Positions 50,395 to 58,782 of a stretch of DNA of 64,000 nt are shown here, one piece after another (the stretch's first letter is position 1; each line of letters opens with the position of its first letter). A program made the translations under genes and the position numbers. The notes beneath the pieces are model-generated. The model did not search any database, was not told where the DNA came from, and saw only the letters and a list, made by a program, of their open reading frames with translations. The stretch lies in assembly GCA_937873495.1 (NCBI GenBank), contig CALMXZ010000015.1:112505-176504 (forward strand). Direction: 5' to 3'. The stretch is from an uncultured Trueperaceae bacterium (GTDB taxonomy: Bacteria > Deinococcota > Deinococci > Deinococcales > Trueperaceae).

Positions 50395-51603
50395 ATGACA
50401 GACCCCTTCACCGCGCGCCTCTCGACGCGCTCCCGTGGCGTGACGTCTTCCGCCATCCGCGAGATCCTCAAGGTCGCCAACCGGCCCGACATCATCTCGT
50501 TCGCCGGCGGCCTGCCTGCGCCCGAGTACTTCCCGATCGAAGCCATGCGTGCCGCCGCCGACCGCGTCCTCACCCAGAAGGGCCGCGCCGCGCTGCAGTA
50601 CGACGCCACAGAGGGCGTCGCCGAGCTCCGGGAGTACATCGCCGCCAAAGTGAGCGCCGACGAGCCCGGCGCCCCCGTCAAACCCGACAACGTCATCCTC
50701 ACCACCGGCTCGCAGCAGGCCCTCGACCTCATCTCGAAGGTCCTCCTCGACCCGGGCGACCTCATCGCCACCGAGAACCCGTCGTACCTTGGCGCCCTGC
50801 AGTCGTTCCGGCTCTTCCAGGCCACGTATCACCCGGTCGCGATGGACGACGAGGGCGCCGAGCCCGGCGCGCTCGCCGAGGCGCTGGCCCGCTCGCCCAA
50901 GTTCGCGTACATACTCCCCACGTTCCAGAACCCCACCGGCCGCACCATGGGCGCCGAGCGCCGCAAGGCCGTCGCCGAGCTCTTCGAGCGCCACCAGGTC
51001 CCGCTCATCGAGGACGATCCCTACGGCGCCATCTACTTCGACCAGCCGGCGGGTCCATCGCTGCGCTCGCTCGCGCCGGACCTCACGCTTGCCCTCGGCA
51101 CCTTCTCGAAGACCCTCGCCCCCGGCCTGCGGCTCGGCTGGGTGGTCGGGCCCGAGGCGTGGGTCGCCCGCCTCGCGCAGGTCAAGCAGGCCGCCGACCT
51201 GCACACGTCGACCCTCTCGCAGCACGTGGCCCTCGAGGTCCTCAAGTCCAACATCCTCGACGAGCACCTGAGCGTGCTACGCGGCGTCTACCACGAGCGG
51301 TGCCAGGCCATGCTCGAGGCGCTGGCCCGCGAGTTCCCCAAGGGCGCGCGCTGGACCGTACCTACCGGTGGGATGTTCGTGTGGGTAGAGCTGCCTGGCG
51401 ATGTCGATGTGGCGCCGCTCCTGCCCCGCGTCGTAGCGGAGGAGAAGGTCGCCTACGTGCCCGGTGCGCCGTTCCACCCGAACGGCGGTGGCACCAACAC
51501 GATGCGCCTCAACTTCACACACGCCCCGGCCGACGTCGTCCGCGACGGCGTGGCGCGGCTCGGGAAGGCCCTGACGCGGGCGTTGGAGGCGGCGGCGGTC
51601 TAA
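50395..51603 (+). CDS. PLP-dependent aminotransferase, LysN/MocR-like fold I
   Basis: 402 residues. ISFAGGLPAPEYFPIEAM at the start and LTTGSQQALDLISKVLLDPG are typical of the LysN/2-aminoadipate aminotransferase group known from Thermus. The PLP lysine is in LALGTFSKTLAPGLRLGWVV near residue 240 and the aspartate in PLIEDDPYGAIYF. It could serve lysine (AAA pathway) or branched/aromatic amino-acid metabolism. ACGGAGGAAGC precedes the ATG. After the stop, a ~40-base degenerate copy of the gene's 3' end (GCGGTCTAA-like) follows, with no apparent role. Confidence 0.9.
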   Translation: MTDPFTARLSTRSRGVTSSAIREILKVANRPDIISFAGGLPAPEYFPIEAMRAAADRVLTQKGRAALQYDATEGVAELREYIAAKVSADEPGAPVKPDNVILTTGSQQALDLISKVLLDPGDLIATENPSYLGALQSFRLFQATYHPVAMDDEGAEPGALAEALARSPKFAYILPTFQNPTGRTMGAERRKAVAELFERHQVPLIEDDPYGAIYFDQPAGPSLRSLAPDLTLALGTFSKTLAPGLRLGWVVGPEAWVARLAQVKQAADLHTSTLSQHVALEVLKSNILDEHLSVLRGVYHERCQAMLEALAREFPKGARWTVPTGGMFVWVELPGDVDVAPLLPRVVAEEKVAYVPGAPFHPNGGGTNTMRLNFTHAPADVVRDGVARLGKALTRALEAAAV

Positions 51604-51691
51604 GGCCGGCGCTGAAGCTGGCGCTCCAGGCGGCCGCGGTCTAGGGCCCGCCATCACCAGGGTGTTCGAGGCCGTGGCGGTCCGACGCTCG

Positions 51692-52744
51692 CTAGTCCCA
51701 GTCCTCGAGGTTCCGCTTCAGGCGTCTGCGGTCGCTCTTCGCGTAGTGCCTGGCCATGTCGAGGGTCGCGTGGCGTAGGTGGTCCTGCACCTGCCCGAGG
51801 TCGCCCGTCTGGCGGTAGAGGCGGGTGCCCGCCGAGTGGCGTAGGGCGTGCACGCCCTTGAAGGACACCTCGGCGCGTTGGCAGAGCTTCTCGAGGCGGT
51901 TGAAGACCCCGAACTGCGAACGGAGCTCCAGCACGTGCTCGCGCGGGGTGCCGGAGGCATCCATGGCGCGGCGGTAGGTGAGCAGCGCCGTCGCGAGCTT
52001 CTGGGTCAGCTCGACCGTCGCCGTCTTGTTGCCCTTGCCGCTCCGCACGGTCAGCGTGCCGGCGCCCAGATCAAGGTCGGTCCACTCGAGGCCCAACATC
52101 TCGCTCACGCGCAGGCCGGCGTGCGAGCCGAGCAGGAGCACGACGCGCTCCTGCTGATCGCGGGTCGCCGCCTGCAGCTCGATGAGTTCGAACTCCGTGT
52201 AGTGGCGCGTCCCGCTCGCCTCGGCGGCATGGCTGGCGGCCCGCCCGATGCGGACGTCGCGGAACGGGTCGGCGTCGGTCGCCCCGGCCCACGCCAGCGC
52301 CGAGTACAGCGCGCGGGCGGCGGCCACCTTCAGCGACACGGTGGCGGCGCTCAGCGGTCCGTCCTTCGCCTTGCGTCCCCGGTGGGAGCCTGCCGGCTCC
52401 TCGGCGAGGAGCGCAGCGCGCTCGCCGGCCAGGAGCCGCTGGACGTACAGCGCGCCGGCGTCGCGGCCCGGGCGCAGCAGGTTCTCGCCGGACCACAGCG
52501 CTAGTAGGTCGTGGAGTCCGCGCCGGTACGCGCGCAGCGTGTGGCGGCTCGTCACGATGCCGCTGAGGCCCCGCAGCGTGATGTGCGCCTCCATGAGCTC
52601 CCAGAGCGCGTCCTCGTCGCGCTCCGTGGCCGCGCGCACCGCGTGGCGCCGGAGCGCCTCCTCGGAGAGCCCCTGCAAGCGCCCCACCCGTTGGAGCTGG
52701 CTCGACATGGAGAGTTCGAGGGAGGTGACGACGGCGTCGGTCAT
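51692..52744 (-). CDS. Tyrosine recombinase (Xer-type)
   Basis: 350 residues. N-terminal SAM-like core-binding domain (about 60-170), then the catalytic domain with the Arg in LGSHAGLRVSEMLGLEW, the Lys in TVRSGKGNKTATVEL, the HxxR in HALRHSAGTRLY, the second His in DHLRHATLDMARHY and the nucleophile Tyr in the same segment. All key residues are present. It may be the chromosome-dimer resolvase; a dif-like site lies 2.5 kb away, and the gene's own promoter region carries one exact arm of that site. Confidence 0.9.
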   Translation of the reverse strand: MTDAVVTSLELSMSSQLQRVGRLQGLSEEALRRHAVRAATERDEDALWELMEAHITLRGLSGIVTSRHTLRAYRRGLHDLLALWSGENLLRPGRDAGALYVQRLLAGERAALLAEEPAGSHRGRKAKDGPLSAATVSLKVAAARALYSALAWAGATDADPFRDVRIGRAASHAAEASGTRHYTEFELIELQAATRDQQERVVLLLGSHAGLRVSEMLGLEWTDLDLGAGTLTVRSGKGNKTATVELTQKLATALLTYRRAMDASGTPREHVLELRSQFGVFNRLEKLCQRAEVSFKGVHALRHSAGTRLYRQTGDLGQVQDHLRHATLDMARHYAKSDRRRLKRNLEDWD

Positions 52745-52807
52745 CCTGGTGGCATCCTGCTGCCAGCCTAAGCGGGGGAGACGCCGGCGGACGTGACTTT
52801 CGTCGCA

Positions 52808-52818
52808 TTATCAAATCT
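52808..52818. promoter_or_regulatory. dif-arm-like 11-mer upstream of the recombinase gene
   Basis: TTATCAAATCT, identical to the right arm of the dif-like site at 55215-55225. It lies in the divergent promoter region, and the reverse strand places GATAAT here as a possible -10 for the recombinase. Autoregulation by arm binding is speculative. Confidence 0.4.
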
Positions 52819-52876
52819 AGTGATAGGGCTTCACCCGTCCGTCAACCGCCAGCCACGCCGAATCGTCTCGCACGCT

Positions 52877-52882
52877 TATCAT
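52877..52882 (+). promoter_or_regulatory. Leaderless -10 element (DinB-like gene)
   Basis: TATCAT, six bases before the ATG at 52889. Confidence 0.45.
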
Positions 52883-52888
52883 CCCGCC

Positions 52889-53395
52889 ATGGACCCCTTC
52901 TTGAGCGGCGACGTCCCCGGCAGCACCCCTCTGGTATCCGCTTGGCTCCGCGGTCATCAGCACCTCGTCGAGAACATCACGCGTTGGACTGACGGACTGC
53001 CGCCGGAAGGCTGGTGGTGGACGCCCGCGCCGGACGCGGTGAACCCCATCGGCGGGCTCGTGCGCCACATCGGCGGTTCGAGCCTCCGCCTGTGGCTCTA
53101 CGCCAGTGGGGCAGAGGTCGACGACGCGCTCCGCTCTCAAGGCCCGCACGAGCTGGAGGTCGACGACGCCGACCCGCGAGCCGTGCTCGGCACCTGTCTG
53201 GAGCGCCTGACGCGCGTGGGGGAGGGGCTCCGCGGGTTCGACCTCGCTGAGCTGGAGACCGTCCGCTACGTCGGCCGCCAGCGGGTACCCGTGAAGAGCG
53301 CGCTCATCATCCAGCACCTGCTCGAGCACGGTCACGCGCACGCCGGCCAGGTGATCGTCGGACGCAAGTTGTGGGACGCGGGGCTCTGGCGTTAG
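52889..53395 (+). CDS. DinB-fold (damage-inducible/bacillithiol-S-transferase-like) protein
   Basis: 168 residues, four-helix bundle of the DinB/YfiT type, not the polymerase. Histidines in GLVRHIGGSSLRLWLYASG, and in LIIQHLLEHGHAHAGQVIVG near the C-terminus, fit the family's triad of metal-binding histidines. Members are metal-dependent hydrolases or thiol transferases; substrate unknown. Start ATG 52889 with TATCAT six bases upstream. Confidence 0.82.
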   Translation: MDPFLSGDVPGSTPLVSAWLRGHQHLVENITRWTDGLPPEGWWWTPAPDAVNPIGGLVRHIGGSSLRLWLYASGAEVDDALRSQGPHELEVDDADPRAVLGTCLERLTRVGEGLRGFDLAELETVRYVGRQRVPVKSALIIQHLLEHGHAHAGQVIVGRKLWDAGLWR

Positions 53396-53416
53396 GGGTC
53401 GGGCGGGCGTCCGGTT

Positions 53417-54373
53417 CTAGCGCAGGTTCTCCAGGATGATCCGCGCGTTGTAGCGCAGCAGCTCGGCGTAGTCGGTGGGCCCGGGCGCACCCCCGATGGG
53501 GTCGAGCACTGCGACGGCCACCCCGGCGCTCTCGGCGACGACCTCGGCCGACCGCGGGTTCAGCTGGCGCTCGGCGAACACGGCCTTGGCGCCCGTCGCC
53601 TTCACTGCCGCCACGGCCTCGGCGACGTACTTCGGGCTCGGTTCGCGGCCAGGGAACGGTTCGAGGCTGAGGACCAGGTCGAGGCCGTAGCGCTGGGCGA
53701 AGTACGGCCAGGCGTCGTGGAACGGTACGAACGGCGCGCCTTTGACGGGCTCGAGGAGCGCCGCGATCTCCACATCGAGTGCGTCGAGCTCCTCTTGAAC
53801 ACGGGTCAGCCCCGAACCGTACGCGGCCGCGTTGTCAGGGTCGAGTCGCGCGAGCTCCGCCGCTATCGCCGCGGCCGCCTCGCGCATCAGCATGGGGTCG
53901 AGCCAGATGTGGGGGTTGGCGGTGGCGGGGTCAGCGGCGTCCGCGTCCGCTGCGGCGTCATCCTCGGCGTGATCGTCATCGTGCTCGTGCTCGTGCTCGT
54001 GGTCGTGTTCGTCGGCCTCTGGCGTGAACGCGATGCTCTGGGTGATCACCAGGACGCTGGCGGAGGGGGCGGCAGCCGCGACGAGGCGGTCGAGCCAGGC
54101 GTCGAGGCCGCCGTTCATCACGATGAGGTCGGAGCTGGCCAGGCCGGCCGCCTGCGACGGGGTGGGGTCGAACACGTGAGGCGAGGCGCCCGGTGGGAGC
54201 AGGGTCGTGACGCTCACGTTGTCCCCGCCGATCTCCTCGACGATGCTGGCGTAGGGCGCCAACGAGACCGTGACGCGCAGCGGTGGAGCCGCCAGGGTGA
54301 ACGCCACGGAAGCGGCCAAGAAGGCAGCGGCTGCGCGGGCGGCGAGCCGGGTCGGGCTAAGGGTGCGTCTCAC
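53417..54373 (-). CDS. Zinc/manganese ABC transporter substrate-binding protein (ZnuA type)
   Basis: 318 residues from GTG 54373, cluster 9 metal-binding protein. N-terminal signal peptide (LAARAAAAFLAASVAFTLAA). Metal-ligand histidines occur in PPGASPHVFDPTPSQ, NPHIWLDPMLM and FVPFHDAWPYFAQRYGL, and the acidic AVLDPIGGAPGPTDY near the end. A His/Glu/Asp-rich loop (DEHDHEHEHEHDDDHAEDD) follows residue 120, typical of zinc-specific ZnuA. No ATPase or permease gene is adjacent. CCTAAT lies six bases before the GTG. Confidence 0.9.
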   Translation of the reverse strand: MRRTLSPTRLAARAAAAFLAASVAFTLAAPPLRVTVSLAPYASIVEEIGGDNVSVTTLLPPGASPHVFDPTPSQAAGLASSDLIVMNGGLDAWLDRLVAAAAPSASVLVITQSIAFTPEADEHDHEHEHEHDDDHAEDDAAADADAADPATANPHIWLDPMLMREAAAAIAAELARLDPDNAAAYGSGLTRVQEELDALDVEIAALLEPVKGAPFVPFHDAWPYFAQRYGLDLVLSLEPFPGREPSPKYVAEAVAAVKATGAKAVFAERQLNPRSAEVVAESAGVAVAVLDPIGGAPGPTDYAELLRYNARIILENLR

Positions 54374-54534
54374 CGGCTCATTAGGACACGCGGGGGCCAC
54401 TGCGGTCCAGCGACCGCGGCACGCGCTCCTCGAGCGCGCCGCGGTGCGTGGGCGGGGGCCGACTCCGGCACGCTGTAGGCTAAAGGTAGCGCTGGCCGGC
54501 ATGAGATCCGGCACGGCCGCGCGTTGGAGGAGCC

Positions 54535-55080
54535 ATGCCGAGCACCCCCCGAGCCGATAGCCTGAGCGAGCTCGAACTGGACGCGCTGTGGACCATCTAC
54601 GAAGGCCATAGCCTCGTCATCGAGTTCCCGCAGCAGGCGGGGACCGACCCTTACGCCAACGCCATCATGAACGTCGCCTTCGAAGGCGAGGAGGCCGTCG
54701 CCGAGGTCGCCGAGATCCCGCTCGACGTGGCCCAGAGCCTGATTGCCGCCGGTCTGCTGGCGCGCAGCGACGACGGCCCCGTCCTGGACGAGGCGAGCTG
54801 GTACGACGACGAGCTAGGCTGCACCGTCAAGGCGGAAGAGTACATCCTCAGCGACGAGGGAACCGCCGTCATCGAGGCCACCGCGGACGGCCCGGCCCCC
54901 GGCTCCGGTGGTGCCTGGGACGGCGAGGGCGACGATGAAGATGACGAGGATGAAGACGACGAGTGGGACGACGATGAAGACGACGACGACGATGAGTGGG
55001 ACGATGAGGACGACGAAAACGATGAAGACGGCGACGAGTGGGACGAGGAAGATGACGAGGACGAAGAAGACGAAGACTGA
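54535..55080 (+). CDS. Protein with a very acidic C-terminal tail
   Basis: 181 residues, no signal peptide. The first ~120 form an unrecognised domain (LDALWTIYEGHSLVIEFPQQ; IPLDVAQSLIAAGLLA). The last ~55 residues are nearly all Asp and Glu with regular Trp (EDDEWDDDEDDDDDEWDDED), coded by alternating GAC/GAT/GAA/GAG, so the tract is not a simple DNA repeat. Such tails can mimic DNA, bind histone-like proteins or bind cations. A ribosome site GGAGGAG precedes the ATG. Strong terminator follows. Confidence 0.8.
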   Translation: MPSTPRADSLSELELDALWTIYEGHSLVIEFPQQAGTDPYANAIMNVAFEGEEAVAEVAEIPLDVAQSLIAAGLLARSDDGPVLDEASWYDDELGCTVKAEEYILSDEGTAVIEATADGPAPGSGGAWDGEGDDEDDEDEDDEWDDDEDDDDDEWDDEDDENDEDGDEWDEEDDEDEEDED

Positions 55081-55139
55081 GTGCTGAAGCTCAGTCCGCC
55101 TCCAGCAGCCTAGTCCACTGGCCAGTTTCAACGCTCAGG

Positions 55140-55176
55140 AAGGGGCTCCGCAACCCTCGTGGTGACGGAGCCCCTT
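55140..55176 (+). terminator. Terminator after the acidic-tail gene
   Basis: AAGGGGCTCCG (55140-55150) and CGGAGCCCCTT (55166-55176), 11-bp perfect stem, 15-base loop. Confidence 0.75.
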
Positions 55177-55197
55177 CTCATGGAACACGCATGGATG

Positions 55198-55225
55198 TAA
55201 TTTGATAAGACGACTTATCAAATCT
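55198..55225. other. dif-like recombination site candidate
   Basis: Left arm TAATTTGATAA (55198-55208), 6-base spacer GACGAC, right arm TTATCAAATCT (55215-55225): the 11-6-11 layout of Xer sites. The inner 10 bases of each side are perfectly inverted. It is strikingly AT-rich for its surroundings. A regulator operator is the alternative. Confidence 0.45.
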
Positions 55226-55556
55226 TATATACGCTATCAGCATATGCGTTCTACGCCACCTCAGCCACTCGACCCTCGCTAACCTCCCCACAATCGGATA
55301 TGCAAGTCTTGGCACGGCAACCAGCGCTCGATCGACGGTCTCTCGCCCGGGACGCAGCGGGCCCAGCCAGGCCACCGAGGCCGCGGCGGGCGTGTGGCGC
55401 GGCCACCCGCTTCGGAACCTCTTCTCATCGAGCCGATCACAGGGCCGTCCGGACGGCATTCGGCTCCCAGGCCAGGTCGGTACCGCGCTCCAAGGCGCGG
55501 CGGGCGCGAGAACGCCCCGGGGTGCGCGGACTCGTGACGATTTGATAACTTGGCGA

Positions 55557-55628
55557 TGGTCCGACCAGCCGGAGATTGGTCGGACCGACTCGCGCAATGG
55601 TCCAACCATCGCCTCATAGGTCCGACCA
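55557..55628. promoter_or_regulatory. Four phased FadR/GntR-type operators
   Basis: Four copies of TGGTCNGACCA: perfect at 55557-55567, and with one mismatch each at 55577-55587, 55598-55608 and 55618-55628. Starts are 20, 21 and 20 bases apart, two helical turns, so all lie on one face. TACAAT (55636-55641) is a likely -10 just downstream. The GntR gene begins at 55744. Confidence 0.8.
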
Positions 55629-55743
55629 CTTCTGCTACAATCCGTCAGGCGCGGCTATCGGGCCATCGTGATCGAGCGGTCATCGGTCGGGTCGGCAGCT
55701 ACGCCAACTAGCAAACGACTGTCGAGGCCCCAGGAGTTCCAGC

Positions 55744-56457
55744 GTGAGCGAGACGAGCGCCAACCGGGTGGTGGAGCAAGCGCGCGATGCGCTGGCGACG
55801 TTCGTCAAGAATGCCCCGGAGGGCACCAAGCTCCCTCCCGAGCGTCAACTGGCGCAGCGCCTCGGCGTGTCCCGCACGACGTTGCGCGACGGCGTCAGCC
55901 GTCTCGCCCTGCTCGGCCTGCTCGAGGTCCGGCATGGCGACGGCACTTACGTACGCTCACCCGGCGCCTCGCAGCTGGTACCGCTCCTACGGCCGCTGAT
56001 CGAAGGGCGCCATACGACGGTGGAAGAGCTGTTCGAGCTGAAACGGCGTCTCGAGCCGGCCGTCGCGGCCTTGGCGGCGAGCAACTGCACGGACTCCCAG
56101 GCAGCCGCCATGCGGGCGGCCATCCAGCGTGAACGCGACGAGTTCGGCGGAGCCGTCCTGCCGCGGCGTACGGGCCGCAAGCCGGCTCAGAGACGCCAGG
56201 TCCACGAACTGATGGCGGAAGCCGCCGGCGATTCGCTGCTGGTGGCACTGGTCAGCCTGGCCAACGAACTCGTCGCCCCGTACCTGGTCGAGAACCTCTC
56301 CTCCACCCAGCGGCGGCTGGCGCTCGAGCAGCGTTCGGCCGTGGTGGAGGCCATCGCCGCGGGCGAAGACGAGGCGGCGGCGGACGCCATGGAACTCTAC
56401 TTGAACTCGTTGGCCCGCGCCCTCAAGGGCGCCGCGATCCATACGGCGGCCGACTAG
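55744..56457 (+). CDS. FadR-subfamily GntR regulator
   Basis: 237 residues. N-terminal winged helix: TKLPPERQLAQRLGVSRTTL then RDGVSRLALLGLLEVRHGDG. The C-terminal all-helical FCD domain (residues ~95-230) includes FELKRRLEPAVAALAASN and RQVHELMAEAAGDSLLVALV. FadR-type proteins bind TGGTCNGACCA operators, and four such sites lie upstream, strongly suggesting autoregulation. Effector unknown, usually a carboxylate. GTG start at 55744 with AGGAG upstream. Confidence 0.92.
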   Translation: MSETSANRVVEQARDALATFVKNAPEGTKLPPERQLAQRLGVSRTTLRDGVSRLALLGLLEVRHGDGTYVRSPGASQLVPLLRPLIEGRHTTVEELFELKRRLEPAVAALAASNCTDSQAAAMRAAIQRERDEFGGAVLPRRTGRKPAQRRQVHELMAEAAGDSLLVALVSLANELVAPYLVENLSSTQRRLALEQRSAVVEAIAAGEDEAAADAMELYLNSLARALKGAAIHTAAD

Positions 56458-56541
56458 CCTTCCGCGGCACACATCCGTACACGACTGCTCATGGGCGGCA
56501 GGGGCGCCCGGATCGCCAGAGCCGGCAGGGCGGGGCTGGGT

Positions 56542-56568
56542 GCGGCAGGGGCGGCAGGGGCGGCAGGG
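56542..56568. repeat. Three tandem copies of GCGGCAGGG
   Basis: Three exact 9-base units in the non-coding gap downstream of the GntR gene, with degenerate flanking copies (GGCAGGGCGG). No function suggested. Confidence 0.8.
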
Positions 56569-56652
56569 GCGCTGCATCGCCGGAGCCGGCAGGCCAGGGC
56601 GCGGCCGGGACACGCACGGGCCGCGGCCGTGTCTAGCGCCGCTGGGCTGGCT

Positions 56653-58782
56653 TCAGCGGACCTGCCTCACCATGTAGGCGCCGTCGCGGATACGGCTGAA
56701 GCGCTCCCGCTGCTCGGAGAGCCGCTCCATGGCCCGCGCCGCGCGTTCGGGGCTCATCCCGAGGCGCTCGGCCAGGTCGATGCTCCTGACGATGGCGGGG
56801 GTGCCGGGGCGCAGCAGGTAGCCTTCGATGAAGGCCATGTCCTCCTCGACCGCGGCGCCGACGGGGGGCGCCTTGGGGCCGTCGGCCTCCAGCTGGTCGT
56901 GCCTGGTGGACGGCTTCACGCTGACGTCGGCGTCGAGCAGGGCGTCCTCCAACACCGCCAGCCTGGCGGACGGGTGGGCCCGGCGCTCCGGCTCAGCCGC
57001 GGGTTCGCCCCCGCCGCGCTCCGGCCGGTAAGTGCCCACGGAGGGGACCGCCGGCCGGGCCAGGCTCTCGGGACGCTGATCGCCGGCAGACCCATACGCC
57101 TGCGCCGCCGGAGCGTTGCCGGACGCCGGCCCACCTTTGAGCACCGACGGGAGGGGCGGGAACGCCTTGGGGGGCGCCTGAAGGGGGGCCTGGAACCCAG
57201 TGGCGCCGAAGCGCTCGCGGCCTCCGACCGGCCCGGCGGGCGCGTCCAGCTCATGGACCCCTCCACCGTAGGAGCCGCGCTCGCGGCCCAGGCTCAGACG
57301 CAACCCGCTCAGCCTGGCGATCACGCCCTTGCGCTGGCCCTTCGCCGGCAGGTCCTCCGCGAGGGACTCACTGACACCGCGCGGGTCGGCATCGTTCCGA
57401 CGGGCGTGATGCCGATGGGCGCCACGCTCAGGGTCACTGTGCTGGTCGAGGGCGCTCTCGAGCGCAGCCGCGCGGAGACCGGTGCGCTCCACGGCCGGCG
57501 CGCCGAGCGGCAGATCGGGCACGACGGCCCGCTTCCCGCCGGCCCATGGCTCGACGACGCCGTGCTCATCGGCCACATGCCCGCGGGCTCCTTGCTCGCC
57601 GACCTCGCGCTCGAGGAGGTAGTCATCGTCCCCGGAGGCGGCCACGAAGGGCTGGAACACGTACTCCTGGTCTGGGATCTCGCGCGGCTGCGCGCCGCGG
57701 CGGGAGGCCGTGAGCGGCGCCCCGGTCACCGGGGTGCCGGTGACGCGCCCGCGGCGCTCGCTCGGTTTCGCGCGTGTCACCGGGGCCGCATCCTCCTTGG
57801 GGAGGAGCTCCGGCTCCGGCCTCAACGAGCCGTTCGGGCCGCGCCGGAACGCGCGGACCACCGTGTCTGGGAAGTCGGCGTCGAAGGTCCGTGGGTCGTG
57901 ACGGGCGGCGATCACCGTGTCTAGCGGCTGCCAGCGCGCGTGCTGGCGTCTGGCCCACACGTCGTGCGCGGAGGCGAGCTCCTTGGGGCGGGCGGCGCCG
58001 CTGGTGCCGGCCGGCACGCCGCCCTCGAGGCGGACCCTGGTGACGACCGCCCGAACGACCCCCTCCGGCTGACCGGCCGCGCTCTCGGGGTGGGCGTCGG
58101 CGGCGCGTTGCGCATCGACGCTCGGCTGCTCGTATCCACCCCGCTGCCTGTCCGCCTTGCCGGGCGCGGCCGGCTCGCGGCGGCGCGGCGCCTGCGGGAC
58201 CAGCTCACCCACGGGGCCGGAGAAGCGATCGACGCTGATGCCCTTCTGGTTCAGCGCCTCCGCACGGCGCTCGGCGATCACTTGCGCCTCTTGCTTCTCG
58301 ACCGCCAGCTGCCACTCCGAGGGCTTGGCTGCGGCGCGCGCCGGTGCGGCCGGCCCTGGCGCGCCCTGTTCAGGCGACCCGATCGCGACGCGCTTACCGG
58401 CGGCGCGGCGCGAACCGGCGGGGTCGTTGCGCTCACGTTTCCTGGCGGAGAGGTGCAACGCGCCGTCCTCGAAGGTGAACAGCAGCCGGTCGTTGGCGCG
58501 AAGCCCGTGCAACTCGAAGAACTCGGTCAGGCCGGCGAGCGTGCGCGGAGCCTTGAACTCGAGGCGCAGCTCTCCCCCGTCGCTCAGAGCGACGACTTCC
58601 TCTGCCTCGAACAGCCCGATCAGCGCACGCGGGAGGAGGACGGCCCCGCTCCTCACGCACACGGTCGTCAGGTCCAGCACGTGTGTCTCGACGTTCGTCT
58701 CAGCCGCCCGCGACTCCGCCGCAGGCGGGTTGAAAGGGGTATGCAGGTCATGCTCGGCGGCCATGTGCATACTTTGCCACAT
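56653..58782 (-). CDS. AbrB-like and winged-helix protein with a long disordered middle
   Basis: 709 residues. Residues ~35-115 look like a SpoVT/AbrB-type swapped-hairpin DNA-binding fold (VCVRSGAVLLPRALIGLFEA; ELHGLRANDRLLFTFEDG). Residues ~120-630 are low-complexity, rich in Arg, Ala, Pro and Gly. The last ~70 form a winged-helix-like domain (VRSIDLAERLGMSPERAARA). This combination looks specific to its lineage; I know no characterised member. The start is uncertain: ATGs at 58782, 58770 and 58764 lie in a row. Possibly a nucleoid or transcription factor, by domains only. Confidence 0.65.
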   Translation of the reverse strand: MWQSMHMAAEHDLHTPFNPPAAESRAAETNVETHVLDLTTVCVRSGAVLLPRALIGLFEAEEVVALSDGGELRLEFKAPRTLAGLTEFFELHGLRANDRLLFTFEDGALHLSARKRERNDPAGSRRAAGKRVAIGSPEQGAPGPAAPARAAAKPSEWQLAVEKQEAQVIAERRAEALNQKGISVDRFSGPVGELVPQAPRRREPAAPGKADRQRGGYEQPSVDAQRAADAHPESAAGQPEGVVRAVVTRVRLEGGVPAGTSGAARPKELASAHDVWARRQHARWQPLDTVIAARHDPRTFDADFPDTVVRAFRRGPNGSLRPEPELLPKEDAAPVTRAKPSERRGRVTGTPVTGAPLTASRRGAQPREIPDQEYVFQPFVAASGDDDYLLEREVGEQGARGHVADEHGVVEPWAGGKRAVVPDLPLGAPAVERTGLRAAALESALDQHSDPERGAHRHHARRNDADPRGVSESLAEDLPAKGQRKGVIARLSGLRLSLGRERGSYGGGVHELDAPAGPVGGRERFGATGFQAPLQAPPKAFPPLPSVLKGGPASGNAPAAQAYGSAGDQRPESLARPAVPSVGTYRPERGGGEPAAEPERRAHPSARLAVLEDALLDADVSVKPSTRHDQLEADGPKAPPVGAAVEEDMAFIEGYLLRPGTPAIVRSIDLAERLGMSPERAARAMERLSEQRERFSRIRDGAYMVRQVR

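Larger units (their letters stand above)
55081..55743. other. Long regulatory intergenic region
   Basis: 663 bases with no convincing gene; the open frames here lack family similarity. It contains, left to right, a terminator (55140-55176), a dif-like palindrome (55198-55225), a second ATTTGATAA copy (55540-55548) and four phased GntR-type operators (55557-55628). Confidence 0.6.

Noticed and set aside
51604..51660. Degenerate second copy of the aminotransferase gene's 3' end
   Set aside because: About 30-40 bases of imperfect similarity; probably local slippage in GC-rich sequence with no consequence.
55178..55609. 143-codon minus-strand open frame in the long intergenic region
   Set aside because: Arg/Pro-rich, no family similarity, and it runs through the operator array and the dif-like site.
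56491..57924. A 477-codon plus-strand open frame
   Set aside because: Its beginning is made of tandem GGCAGGGGC-like repeats and the rest is antisense to the AbrB-like gene.
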